The position numbers and the translations under genes were made by a program. Under the pieces are notes generated by a model. The model did not search any database. It had not been told where the DNA came from and worked only from the letters and a program-made list of their open reading frames with translations. DNA of 64,000 nucleotides from positions 73,442,435-73,506,434 of the forward strand of contig JACSVZ010000014.1 in NCBI GenBank assembly GCA_014706295.1, read 5' to 3'. Numbering within the stretch: position 1 is the stretch's first letter; each line of letters begins with the position of its first letter. The DNA comes from Lycocorax pyrrhopterus obiensis (taxonomy: Eukaryota > Chordata > Aves > Passeriformes > Paradisaeidae). Positions 54,801 through 64,000 of this stretch are shown one piece after another.

Positions 54801-55058
54801 GTTTCCGTGCGAAATTCACCACAAATAAATAAATAAATAAATTTCTGCATGACAACACGAGTATTTTAACACAGCCAGAGCAGATGAGGCGGGCTGCCTG
54901 TAGCAGGAGCAATGTGAACTGTTGATCCCTCTGTGTTCGAGGAGGGGATACCTGTGAGTGTTTGGAGACCCAGTGCCGCAGGACGTTGAGGACGCGGTTG
55001 GTGGCGGCCCTGCGGATGATGAACTCCTTGTCACACGTGCGCTCCGAGTTGTTGAACC
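33752..55058 (-). CDS. RASGRF2: Ras-specific guanine nucleotide-releasing factor 2 (3' part, 10 coding exons; 5' part outside window)
   Basis: RASGRF2 exchanges GDP for GTP on Ras (CDC25 domain) and Rac (DH domain) downstream of calcium/calmodulin and glutamate receptors at neuronal membranes. Ten exons here (54952-55058, 46342-46454, 39949-40009, 39355-39458, 38917-39001, 38079-38276, 36477-36556, 35342-35459, 34521-34589, 33752-33844) join in frame to 341 residues ending at a TGA. Residues 1-72 of this stretch belong to the REM (RasGEF N-terminal) motif and about 100-341 to the CDC25 catalytic domain, including the helical hairpin region and the family C terminus IEPRLPA. The PH, IQ, DH and second PH domains must be encoded to the right of position 64000. 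RASGRF1 was considered; the C-terminal [25 protein letters not shown] tail matches RASGRF2 better. Confidence 0.95.
34521..34589 (-). CDS. RASGRF2: RASGRF2 exon: end of CDC25 domain
   Basis: Encodes 23 codons, phase 0 at both ends ([20 protein letters not shown] then QQK). The acceptor is TTTTGAAAG and the donor AAG|GTAAGG. Confidence 0.96.
35342..35459 (-). CDS. RASGRF2: RASGRF2 exon: CDC25 domain with helical hairpin base
   Basis: One base completes Asn, then 39 codons ([20 protein letters not shown] to FSKMRM). The acceptor is GATTTACAG and the donor [28 protein letters not shown] is a near-invariant RasGEF motif. Confidence 0.97.
36477..36556 (-). CDS. RASGRF2: RASGRF2 exon: CDC25 domain
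   Basis: Encodes 26 codons ([20 protein letters not shown] to EMLK) plus AA of an Asn completed in the next exon. The acceptor is CTTTCTAG and the donor AAAAA|GTATGC. Confidence 0.96.
38079..38276 (-). CDS. RASGRF2: RASGRF2 exon: CDC25 core, Ras-contacting helices
   Basis: Encodes 66 codons, phase 0 at both ends ([20 protein letters not shown] to WAKVSKQ). The acceptor is GTGGCCAG and the donor CAG|GTGAGA. It contains the RasGEF signature region [20 protein letters not shown] and the segment [18 protein letters not shown], which forms much of the Ras-binding surface. GC-rich compared with neighbouring exons. Confidence 0.98.
38917..39001 (-). CDS. RASGRF2: RASGRF2 exon: CDC25 domain
   Basis: One base completes Glu, then 28 codons ([20 protein letters not shown] to SQHFND). 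The acceptor is ATGTCTAG and the donor GAT|GTAAGT. The exon is AT-rich. Confidence 0.96.
39355..39458 (-). CDS. RASGRF2: RASGRF2 exon: start of CDC25 catalytic domain
   Basis: Encodes 34 codons ([20 protein letters not shown] to FRSIPY) plus GA of Glu. The acceptor is CTTTTGCAG and the donor [28 protein letters not shown] is the first structurally conserved region of RasGEF domains. Confidence 0.96.
39949..40009 (-). CDS. RASGRF2: RASGRF2 exon: acidic linker between REM and CDC25
   Basis: A small 61-base exon: one base completes the Arg, then 20 codons ([20 protein letters not shown]). The acceptor is TTTTTCAG and the donor ATG|GTAGGT. The acidic QDDQDD stretch is characteristic of the linker in this family. 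Confidence 0.95.
42101..42110. repeat. Short (CT)n run
   Basis: Five to six CT dinucleotides in a RASGRF2 intron; approximate position. Minor microsatellite. Confidence 0.6.
45951..46017. repeat. Tandem direct repeat, period 40 bases
   Basis: TAATCACTCTTCAGTCTTTA at 45951 and TAATCACTGCTTAGTCTTTA at 45991, each followed by AATGTTT. Two copies only, in the RASGRF2 intron. Confidence 0.82.
46342..46454 (-). CDS. RASGRF2: RASGRF2 exon: REM motif, second part
   Basis: Encodes 37 codons ([20 protein letters not shown] to KATANIL) plus AG of an Arg. The acceptor is CCTTTTTAG and the donor GAG|GTAAAT. It follows in phase 0 from the exon at 54952 across an 8.5-kb intron. Confidence 0.97.
54488..54609 (+). 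repeat. Pyrimidine tract ending in a (CATC)n microsatellite
   Basis: A C/T-rich tract (CTTCC and CCACC units) runs into about twelve CATC units at 54561-54609. On the transcribed strand it is a purine-rich (GATG)n run, about 340 bases downstream of a RASGRF2 exon donor. Reading frames over it are low-complexity artefacts. Confidence 0.93.
54822..54843 (+). repeat. (AAAT)n microsatellite
   Basis: About five AAAT units, 110 bases into the intron downstream of the RASGRF2 exon at 54952. Confidence 0.9.
54952..55058 (-). CDS. RASGRF2: RASGRF2 exon: REM motif, first part
   Basis: Starts with GG completing a codon from the unseen upstream exon, then 35 codons ([20 protein letters not shown] to WVSKHSQ). 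The acceptor is CTGTGCAG and the donor CAG|GTATCC. The text [16 protein letters not shown] is diagnostic of the RasGRF REM motif, the helical segment that stabilises the catalytic domain. Confidence 0.96.
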
Positions 55059-57034
55059 CTGCACAGAAACAAATCCACACTGGGGTTAATGGGGGTGGGG
55101 AAAATGAAAATACAGTAGGAGTGACTTTGGTAAACTGAAGACTTGTAGAATATTTCTGCGCAATAAAAGGAAAGGTGCCTGACAGGTGGTGAAATGTGAA
55201 TGTCTAGACCAAAGAAATTCTGCAGCACCAGTGGAACACAGCCTTGCCCACCGTAACGCAGACAGCTCCTGAGATCTGCACTCAGCTTTAGAAAGGTGAA
55301 GAATAATTGCCTGTGCAATTAAATTTCAAGGCCTCCCTTCAGCATGGAAGAATTAAAATAAAGTGTATAAAGAAAAAAAGTGAATCAAAACAAATCGAAA
55401 ACAAAGATTTTTCTTTTTTTCCCAGTATGAAAGAAATTTACAGCAAGGAAAAGGACCAGACCAAAGCTAGGCCCGTAATCAAGCAGATTTGAAAAGTCAG
55501 TATGGTTTAGAAAAGGGAAACAGGTAAATTTCAGAACTAGTAAAGAACAAGGGGAGGGGAGTAGTTTAAACACAGAGACGGACAAGGTCAGCATGAGAAA
55601 TCTTCCTTCGCAAGAGCAGTATTGTACAGGCTCTACTAATCAACACTGTTCAAGTAAGTTGTTTGGGTTTTTTACCACTGGGATGACAAGAAAATGGGAA
55701 GATATATGGAAAACACATTTACAGACCCAGCTGCCTGAAACTGAGATTTTCCAGATGCAGCATTTCCCCATTCATCTTTTATGGACTTTTTTTTTGGGGC
55801 AGCAATATTTACTTACAAATAAATAGTTTTAATAACAAACAAAAAACTTTCTCCCTACATTCATATTATTGCTTCTTTTTTCATTCTGCTGTAGCTTTAG
55901 CAAAAATAAAATCTGTACACTAAAATGATGATTACATTACTTTAATAATAATGAAACTGTTACACTAAACCCCTGAATGTCTTTTAAAAAATGATAGCTC
56001 TGAAGATATACTTGAGAAGAGTGCATTTTTCTATGTTTCTGTTAGATTTGCTTTGCTCTTGCCCTGTGCTGCTCTCCATTCCACTCAGTGCAGAGCCCAG
56101 GAACAGCTGGGAACATCCTCCCATATGACCAGTACTTTACTATTTTTTTGGCATAAAAGCTGCTCGAAAGCCCATGTTTTATTACACATAGCACAGGCAG
56201 ATTAAACTTCTATTTATTCTGTGATAAACCCATTGGAGGTATTCTAGAGGCTTGTATTAGTTTTCTCTATTCTTTTAACAGGCAATCCAGAAAGTCCAAA
56301 TTGCTGCTCTGTATTTTTGGCAAGACAAGCAAGTCAGGAAGTGTTTAACTGCAATCTCACATCTTTTACTGTGTGTTAGACCCCAACCCCCAAATGTATT
56401 TTCTATCTATTTCACGGGCATTTTTAAACTATGGCATGTTACACTGTAGATGGCATCTAAGATTCAATATCAAAGGAAGTTTAATATTGAAGCATTTTAA
56501 GCAGTTTCATTCCCCATAAAGAGAAAAATAAAGAAAATCTCTGAGGCTTTTCTCAGCAAAAGGTAACACAGGCAGCATTTTGTGTGTTAATTTTCTATGC
56601 CTTTCACAGTTAACCTATTGCAGAAGCAATTAGGAATACACATTATAAACTGTTCAATTAGCCACTTAATTGCAGCAATGAAAGTCACAATGAAAATTAT
56701 ATATTTAAGCAGCAACGTTTTTACCAAGGTAACATCAAGGAAAACAAGTTTCAGTAAGCTGTAAGGAAAAGAGAGAGAAGCCTACAGAGACGGTTTTGAG
56801 GGAACTACAAAAAAAGAATAAAAAGAGGGAAGGAAAAAATTAAAGCCTCCAGAGATCACTTCAGCAAACCTGTATGGCCCTCAGAATTTCATCAATTTTT
56901 AAGCAGTAATTAGCTTGTTGCTGAGAATGAGCAACATGTTCACCCAGATCTATGCTCTCCGTACTTAATGTCCATGTGTTGAACCAATAAATGGAGAGCT
57001 CCAGTTGTGTAAGAGAAGAACCGAGGTGAACACA

Positions 57035-57127
57035 GATGGCCCCAAACGTCAGGGAGTTGTGCAGAGCCAGAAGGTCCCCCCAGGTCTCCTCTCCTCCAGG
57101 CTGAGCCCCCCCAGCACCCTCCACACC
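57035..57127 (-). mobile_element. Short diverged CR1 fragment (minus orientation)
   Basis: The plus strand has CCAGGTCTCCTCTCCTCCAG and GCTGAGCCCCCCCAGCACCC, close to the antisense of the CR1 region that reads 'TCTCCAGGCTGAACACCCCCAGCTCCCTC' in typical copies. Borders approximate. Confidence 0.65.
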
Positions 57128-57589
57128 TTTATAAATCTGAATGTGCACACTGACAATAACAAGTAATTTAATTAGGATTCTGGATGGACCTGCCCACGTC
57201 TAGACCCGATAGTGAAAAAACCTGAAACACTGCAAGGTAAATATCTGTTCCTCTCCTGAAGGAAGCAATCTTTCCACTTTAGAAATACCAGCAGTATTTC
57301 TAATCATTAATCATCTAAGTGGGCAGGTGCCTCAGTGAGTGCTACTTTCAAGTAATGTTTTTCAGCATTATTTCTTGAAATTAATATGTACTGGTTCCAC
57401 AAATAGTACCTTCACATAACGGTGATGCAGAACTTTTACCACAGGCTGTCAAACACAAAGTTAACCTGACAGCATTGCTAGTTTCACTGAGTTACTTCTT
57501 TCAATATTATTTAATCACTCTGCTCAGGTACTTGCCCTCAGATTGTTACGCAAAAAATCCACTCCCACCTTCACATGTTTTCTTTTGTG

Positions 57590-57772
57590 CACTTCAATAA
57601 AACCTGATATTTTTACAGCTTCCTTTATCACCAAAGACTAAAAATACAGGTGCTGAATAGATATAAATCTCCACATTTAACACTTTAATAAAAAGCTAGT
57701 ATTTTTATAGCTTACACTATCACTAAAGATTAAAAAAAGTATGTGCTGGATAGACAGATAAATCTGCAGATT
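57590..57772. repeat. Diverged tandem duplication, period about 91 bases
   Basis: Copy one starts CACTTCAATAAAACCTGATA at 57590 and copy two CACTTTAATAAAAAGCTAGT at 57681. Both continue with TATTTTTA(C/T)AGCTT, (T/C)ATCAC(C/T)AAAGA(C/T)TAAAA, GTGCTG(A/G)ATAGA and ATAAATCT. Aligned end to end with many substitutions, so the duplication is old. In a RASGRF2 intron. Confidence 0.8.
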
Positions 57773-58244
57773 AAATTATAACAGTACCTTGTACATAGCT
57801 CTTGTTACATGGAAGGCCAGAGCAGGTCTCAGTGGGAGGTGTCATTACCTATTCCATTCATAAATCCCCAGGAAATCGATGGCTGCAGCTGGAAGGTGTC
57901 ATTGATTCACCTCTGCAAGTGCTGCACTCAGGGCCAGATCCCAAAGCCCCATCCATGTCAGTGTGAGACAGAGAGCAGACCCTCTCCTCAAAAGCTAATA
58001 ACAGCTGCATTTAGCAAAATCCTGTCCCGCTTTACCTGGTTCTTCTGGGCTAACTCTATCAGCAATTTACAGTGTTGCACCTTTAAAATCCACCTCAACC
58101 CAGAGGAACGTTTGTATCATGGTAAAGTCTGCACCCTGTACTTTAAAGAAATTAAACATTTTCTTTTCTATTTCAGTTAAGATGTCAAAAACTCTCACTC
58201 CAGTTACAGCAGCTGTATTCTCCACATTTCGTATTTCTGCACCA

Positions 58245-58335
58245 GTAGAAGGTGTCCCTGCCCATGGCAGGGGGCTGGAACAAGATGTCTTTGGGGTTCC
58301 TTCCAAGCCAAACTATTCTAAGATTAGTCTGAGAT
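58245..58335 (+). mobile_element. CR1 3'-end fragment
   Basis: Contains AGAAGGTGTCCCTGCCCATG, GCAGGGGGCTGGAACAAGAT and CCTTCCAAGCCAAACTATTC, the terminal part of a CR1 in plus orientation. It lies in the large RASGRF2 intron. Confidence 0.88.
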
Positions 58336-61300
58336 TAATACAACAGCACATGATTCCTGACCATAGCAATTAACTTGTCCAAAGTTTTGATGATATAATA
58401 ATAATATCCACTTTTAACGGTTTATCTACACAAAGAGAAATCCGTTCACAAGAGCTAGTGTAAGTTGTTCAGAACCATGAAGTTTCTGGTGTGCTTCTCA
58501 GCAAAAAACTTCATTTCAGAAGCTGATTTGATGTGCCAGTTTCAATGAACTACCCTGGAACCACACACTGAAGGTGTATTAGCACCCAGCAATGGGAGAA
58601 AATTGCACTCCAGCCTTTGAGGAGATCCCAGAGAGCCCCACAGAGTCCCAGGGAGGTGGAAGGAGAACATTCAGGGCCCACCAGGTAGATGACAAATAAC
58701 CAAAACTGATGGATACACCCAAGAGCTGTAGGCCAGCTTCACCACTCAGGCTGGCTTGAATCCTGACAGCTTTGGCTCAGCAAACACCAGAGCTGCTTTC
58801 TGACCTGGATAAAGAACAAATACAAACCCCAGGCTTGGGGCACAGCAGTTTTCATCCACAGATTAAAACTGAAAAAGCCTCTCCAATATATGCAACACAA
58901 AAGAAAAGCCTTCCGAATACACAAGAAGCCCCAAAAAAGGGATTATATTTTTTTTACCTGGACCTACCTGCAAAAGTTTGGATGAGTGTTTATAGATTCC
59001 CATCCTTATTGGTCATACATTCTCAAGCAAGTAATTGGGTTTCACACATTTTCACAGAAATGTGTCAGAGGGTGAGTATTTTAATGTGGTAAGAAATCTA
59101 AACTGCCAGTGATTCTGGCCTCCTCCATTCTTTATTTATGATATTGGGCTGTCACACATTAGCCAGCTGAAGAATGGCAGAGATGGAGAAGAAAATGAAC
59201 TGTGACGAAAAGAAGGATGAAGATGATGAGATCCCGTTCACCGTGTAAAGTACAGCATATTTGCTCAACAATACAGTCTTTCTTTTTTGTTTCAGTTATT
59301 ATCCAATGATCTTAAAACCACTCTGTGGGTTTCTCCATGAGCAATGTGAGGCCTCAGAGCAGTAGCTGTAACATTTAGCCACAGTCTTTAGGCTACCTCA
59401 GTTTATATGAGAGGAATATTTAATCATTCACTATGCCAGGCTTTGAGTTCGTTTCAGAACAGGTTACACACTAATTCAGCATCAGAATTGACTGTTAAAA
59501 GCCAGGAGCAATCCAGAGCCCAACACATTTCAGGCATTTAATTTCACTTTCACTGGTCCTTGGGACATATGAAACAATTTTCTTCTAAGAAATATGCCCC
59601 TGAAAATCCCTGTTGTAACCACCCACGTCAGAAATAATTCCAAGTGTGTATCTGATTCTTCTGCCTAAAGCCTCTGCCACGCATACAATCTAACTATCAA
59701 ATCAAGTCAAGGGATTATGGTTTTAGTAAGGTAAATCCCAGGGATTCACATGGACCAGCCGATGTACAATAGTGTAACACAGATAGAGACCTAGTGACTG
59801 CATTTAATTTCTGCAAAATATTTAAAGGAACGGTTGGTAAACTATTTTTAAATGACCCTTGATTTAGAAAGGCTTTTTCTAATCAGAGAAATTTAGAGAA
59901 CACAGCATTGAGATAAAGCAGTCATGTCAAGATTACGCAGTAAATTTGGACCAAATCCAAAAGTCTAAAAATACATCAGTCCAGCAAAATAATTTTAGTT
60001 TAATGGATGGGAGAGAAAGGTAAGTGGCTAAAGAATACCATCAAAATCAAGACACTATTTTATCTCCTCTCAATAACACTAAGGTTGCTCTGAGAATTAT
60101 TCTAATCTATGAGATTATATGCTTAAAACATGACTACTACAAAGAATGAAAATATTCCTTTAAGCTCAAAGAAATACTCAAATTTGAAGATTTGTCCTTC
60201 AAAAGTCCTTAAAAACAGGGTTGTTAATAGAAATATTCTCTCAGGAGAGCACATCAGTCTCACTCTCGAAAAGGAAATCTTTAAAAATTGCTAAACACTG
60301 AAAACATACTTGCAGTTACAAGTTACACAACTTATTATTAAAAATCAGTAACTCATCTTAGAGTAAAATAACCACAGTGTGCATTTTTAAGCTAAAATTC
60401 AGCAGCAATACAAGAACATCCTGTCCTTCTCTTCTTTCAGCACCAGCAAAGAGAGACAACAAGGGGCCAATGCCATAACCAAAACCCAAATCTGAATTTT
60501 GGTGCACCTGTATACATCTTCAAAATCACATTTGTTTGCACACAAGAAGTGGTTTGTGTGCATCCATGGGTAAACTCACAAGTCCACTTTTTCTGGTGAA
60601 GTCTTAGACAAAACCATCCGAACCTTGTGCCTCTGTTTATACATGTAACTGTAAGAAGGAACAGATCCCGAATTCCAAAGGCCGTTGCTGCCAATTGTGT
60701 TCTCAGATTTCAGAATACCATGACAAATGTGCAATGTGACAGCAGCTTTTTTTTCCTATGACTTACATAAAAAACTATAGGGAACAATTGACAAAGAAGA
60801 AAAGCCTTTCTGAACAACCCTTAGCAATTATATTGGCAAATCTTTAGTACACCTTAGACTTCTTTTTTTTCACTGCAATAATGCTTGAGTTACCTGCTAT
60901 GAACAGTGACAAGAATGGCAACGCTGCAGCCGATATATCTTTGAATTTCTACATTCGCCTGTGCTCCTGCTATGGCTCTCATCTTTCAGGGAGGAGATAA
61001 CCAAGTTTTACCTATTGATGTTTTCCTGCATTTCAAATGATCCCTAGCTCTTGATTTCCTTAATGACACTTCATCTACACTCATAACTTGCTCTGTCATC
61101 AATATGGAGTATAGCAGATATATATTGCATAATGTTCATAGTCTTTTCAAGACCTATTCAAAGAAAGCTTTTCAGACACTTAAAATGCTCAGTGTGCCCT
61201 ACGACAAATAAAAAGTTAAAATACAGTCTGTGACAACGTACAGATAAAAAGAGAAAATCACATTAAGTGGCTTTTGGAATTTTTACCTTCAGTTCATTAA

Positions 61301-64000
61301 AGTTAAAGGAAGTAGTTTGTGAGATTATTCATATTTTTATAATGTCAATAGGAACAAAGGTTAAATGGAAAGGAGGCGATAATTGCAAGGAGCCAAATGT
61401 ATCATTTTTCAGACCATCTGTGAACAGAGACTTGACTGTCATGAAAAACAAAAACTGGCAGGATGCACACTCGTCATCAAAAAATCTCTGAACAAAATGT
61501 CCATCTCACAAGCAGTTTCCAGACCATTTAGGACTGGGTCATAACGGAAGTTTAAACAAATATTCATTATGCAAACAACACTTGGGCACAGGGGGAATAA
61601 AATGAAAGAAAAAAGGCATAAAAGTCGTCCCCAAATTTCTCTCCCCACACCACTGCAGCTGCTCAGGACTTACTGCAATAGCTCAGGAAACAAATGCTTC
61701 AGAGCTCTGTAACTCAGGAAATGTCCAGTGAAAATACTTATTTCCTGAGTAGCCAGCTCCTCCAGCAAACTAGAATAAGGTATTAATTTAAAATAAAGGA
61801 ATACAGAAGTAAAAGCAGGAGATCCTAAATTTCTGTTAAACTGGAGGAAAAACATAATAATTTTCTCCCATTTCTTAACTCCCAGAGTAGGGATCACTTG
61901 AAGCAAAACTTCCATTTTCAAGCCATTGTCTAAGAAAATTGCAAATAAGATTCAACTGTTTAGCCAAATATCTGAAATTGAGAAGCAACATCTTTTGTTA
62001 AAATTTGTGAACCAGCAGCAAGGAACAGGAATCCCATTTGCCCCCTGCGAGGCCATGGCCATCAGCCCCCGACGACCCCAGCCCTCAGAGACCCTATGCC
62101 AGGCACAGCCCTGGTGACTCTGCTTTGGTAACAACACCTGAGCAGCTCCTGACAACCCTGCAGCCTCAGAAAGGGACACTGCTCGGGTCTAAACCGGCAT
62201 TTTTTTGTCACACAACCATTTTCGGTGGAGAAGAGTGTCAGCTGCGGAGTAACTCAGTGAACGTTTCCCACACGGAGTTTTTTAACTGAGATGGGAACTT
62301 CAAGAAAGTTCAATGTGCAGGCCTCAACGCTTCTCAAACCTCCGTGACTCTGCAGAAATGGGTCTGGGAATCTCATTAAAATGTGTCCCCAAGAGGGAAC
62401 AAGTGCTCACTTCCCCAGTGCCTGGCTAGAGCCATTACTTACACAAAAATGACAAGGAAAAAGACTTCGCTGTCCTGTGTAAAGGACATGGGGAGGTTAA
62501 CAAATCCTACATCTTTATTTTCTTGGAACTAAACATCTTAAATCCTTGACAGAAAGAGGGCACTGGCAGAGTCAGAATACAAGCAGGACTGATAAGCCGG
62601 ACACGATTTGGTGGCATGCTGTCTCTCTGACAGCAGATGAGGTGACCCCAAACTCAGAGCTGGAGCTTCACGTGGAAACCCATGACCTGGAGAAGAACAG
62701 ATAAAATTACAATCTTCTACCAACTGCTTAGATACAGCCTCATCTTAATCTTTAATTGGGATATCGCCATCAAAATTGTTGTCTTTCATGTCTGGAGTCA
62801 AAAGGAGGAAGTTCCACAAAGCTTTCCCAGCACAGGAATGAGATGCTATAGCCCAGGAAATTACTGGAGTCCAGAATTACTATTATAAACTGCAATGTTC
62901 ATGGCATCACGCTGAAAATCACCTACAAAATGACACACATTTTCTGGTTTTGCTTCAGACATGGAAACTTTTACACAAATTCAGGAAGAAATATACACCT
63001 TTCCAAAGGTCAGCGTGTAGCCACTGATGCAAGTTGAGGCATTTAGCACAGCACAGGAGTGGATTACCCAGCCAGCCACATAATGTAGAATCCAGCTCAA
63101 AATCACATCAGATATTGTTTGCCTGCCTTTCACGTAACACAGCAAGGAAATCTCTCTCTGCCTGTCGCCTCAAAATGGAAAAAAGAAAGCAAATATTTCC
63201 CTTACAAGTCTCACTTAATTCTAATCTTTGCCAAATCCCATACTAACTCAGCTGCCTACACCAGAATCTCCATCTCAGGAAATATAATGGTGTAATGCCA
63301 CTTTATTATTCCTGTGTTCAGAATCAGGGCAATTCTCCCTGAACAGGACAGCTGACACCCTTGAAAGCAGAACTATGTATATGTCTCTGTGTGCAAGATG
63401 CTGACAGCCAAGGAAATTCTGCATCTGTTTAAAGCATAATGTGTGTTTGTACACAGTTTTCCATCTCAGGGCCCAGCAGGATCCCGCTGGGAGTGTCTGC
63501 CTGCATTGCTCTGTGTGGTGCCCCTCCAAGTCACATCACTGAGCTGAAGGCTGAGTGCACCTGGCAGCAGCAGGAGCAGCCACCGTGTCCCCTCCCAGCA
63601 GCGCCGTGCATGGACCCTCCAACACACACAGGGCCTGAGCTCCCTGCCATCACTTGGCACCAGCTCTGTCGTTCCATTATTCCAATTAGTGCTTCTGCCA
63701 GAACAAACAAAACAAAAATATTGTCGCACTGGGAGCTGGCAAGTTGTTCAAATGACTGCAGAACAGCTCCACTGGTCACAACCCAAAATAAGCAAAGCAG
63801 CTCTCCCTGAAAACTTTTGTGAAACTTTCTCACGATACTTTTGATGTTTTAAAATAAACAGCCTTAATCAGGCTGTGCCTGATTTATCAGAATGGAAAGA
63901 CCCACACAAGACCCACTGTGGATCTCTATGAAACGTGAATTACTACTTTCAGCTAACTTTCATCACTCTAATACTGTGCGAGTAATCAAGCAGGGCTAAA

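Larger units (their letters stand above)
40010..54951 (-). other. RASGRF2: Two large RASGRF2 introns
   Basis: Introns 40010-46341 and 46455-54951. They contain the 40-base direct repeat, the CATC and AAAT microsatellites and GC-rich patches (43.95-44.6, 47.4-47.6 and 50.2-50.7 kb). No additional exon is needed: the three flanking exons join in phase without a gap. Confidence 0.8.
55059..64000 (-). other. RASGRF2: RASGRF2 intron (open at right edge)
   Basis: About 8.9 kb of intron upstream of the REM exon, continuing past the window. Contents: two CR1 fragments, the 91-base tandem duplication, and mostly AT-rich sequence with GC-rich patches near 62.1 and 63.5 kb. I looked for the preceding RASGRF2 exon (which must end in phase 1) and did not find one I could support. 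Confidence 0.7.

Noticed and set aside
54296..54836. Open frames rich in Pro-Ser-Ile-His or Met-Asp-Gly-Trp repeats
   Set aside because: Direct translations of the CATC microsatellite.
61952..62289. GC-rich patch with open frames on both strands, considered as an upstream RASGRF2 exon
   Set aside because: No splice-bounded segment in the required phase and no RasGRF-like peptide.
63439..63833. GC-rich patch with 100-123 codon frames, considered as a RASGRF2 linker exon
   Set aside because: Peptides do not resemble the Ser/Pro-rich RasGRF2 linker and no matching acceptor/donor pair was found.

Overview
This window is a piece of a vertebrate nuclear genome, most likely from a bird. Its genes are split into short exons with GT-AG introns, and it contains several chicken-repeat-1 (CR1) LINE fragments that look like the avian type (the 3' ends read roughly as 'CCATGGCAGGGGGTGGAAC ... 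CCAACCCAAACCATTCTGTGATTCT'). There are no operons, no CRISPR arrays and no prokaryotic signals. Two protein-coding genes can be reconstructed exon by exon, both on the minus strand, so transcription runs from high to low coordinates.

Right half (33.7-64 kb): the last ten coding exons of RASGRF2, a calcium/calmodulin-regulated Ras/Rac exchange factor. They encode 341 residues covering the Ras exchanger motif (REM) and the complete CDC25-homology catalytic domain to the natural stop. The N-terminal PH/IQ/DH/PH part lies beyond the right edge. From 55.06 kb to the end I see only intron. A long 3' UTR probably runs from the stop at 33,752 to a poly(A) signal near 29,385; it would contain a GC/CpG-rich block at 30.3-30.7 kb.

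Middle (23.4-29.4 kb): the short intergenic interval between the genes. At its left edge is a TATA-containing candidate promoter and a non-coding first exon for the next gene (23.33-23.41 kb).

Left half (3.0-23.4 kb): the complete CKMT2 gene, sarcomeric mitochondrial creatine kinase. Nine coding exons join in frame to 419 residues with a 39-residue transit peptide. Residue-by-residue numbering agrees with the well-studied chicken Mib-CK (active-site Cys278, Trp206/223/264, Glu226/227/Asp228, His61/His92 of the mature protein). Two candidate 5' non-coding exons would give 11 exons in total. Below 3.0 kb lies non-coding flanking DNA with two CR1 fragments.

The head-to-tail order RASGRF2-CKMT2 is the same as in mammals (human 5q14). 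I found no evidence for a novel gene system. The items most worth checking are the reconstructed CKMT2 promoter and 5' exons, the CpG-rich block inside the putative RASGRF2 3' UTR, an internally deleted CR1 copy, and a diverged 91-bp tandem duplication in a RASGRF2 intron.
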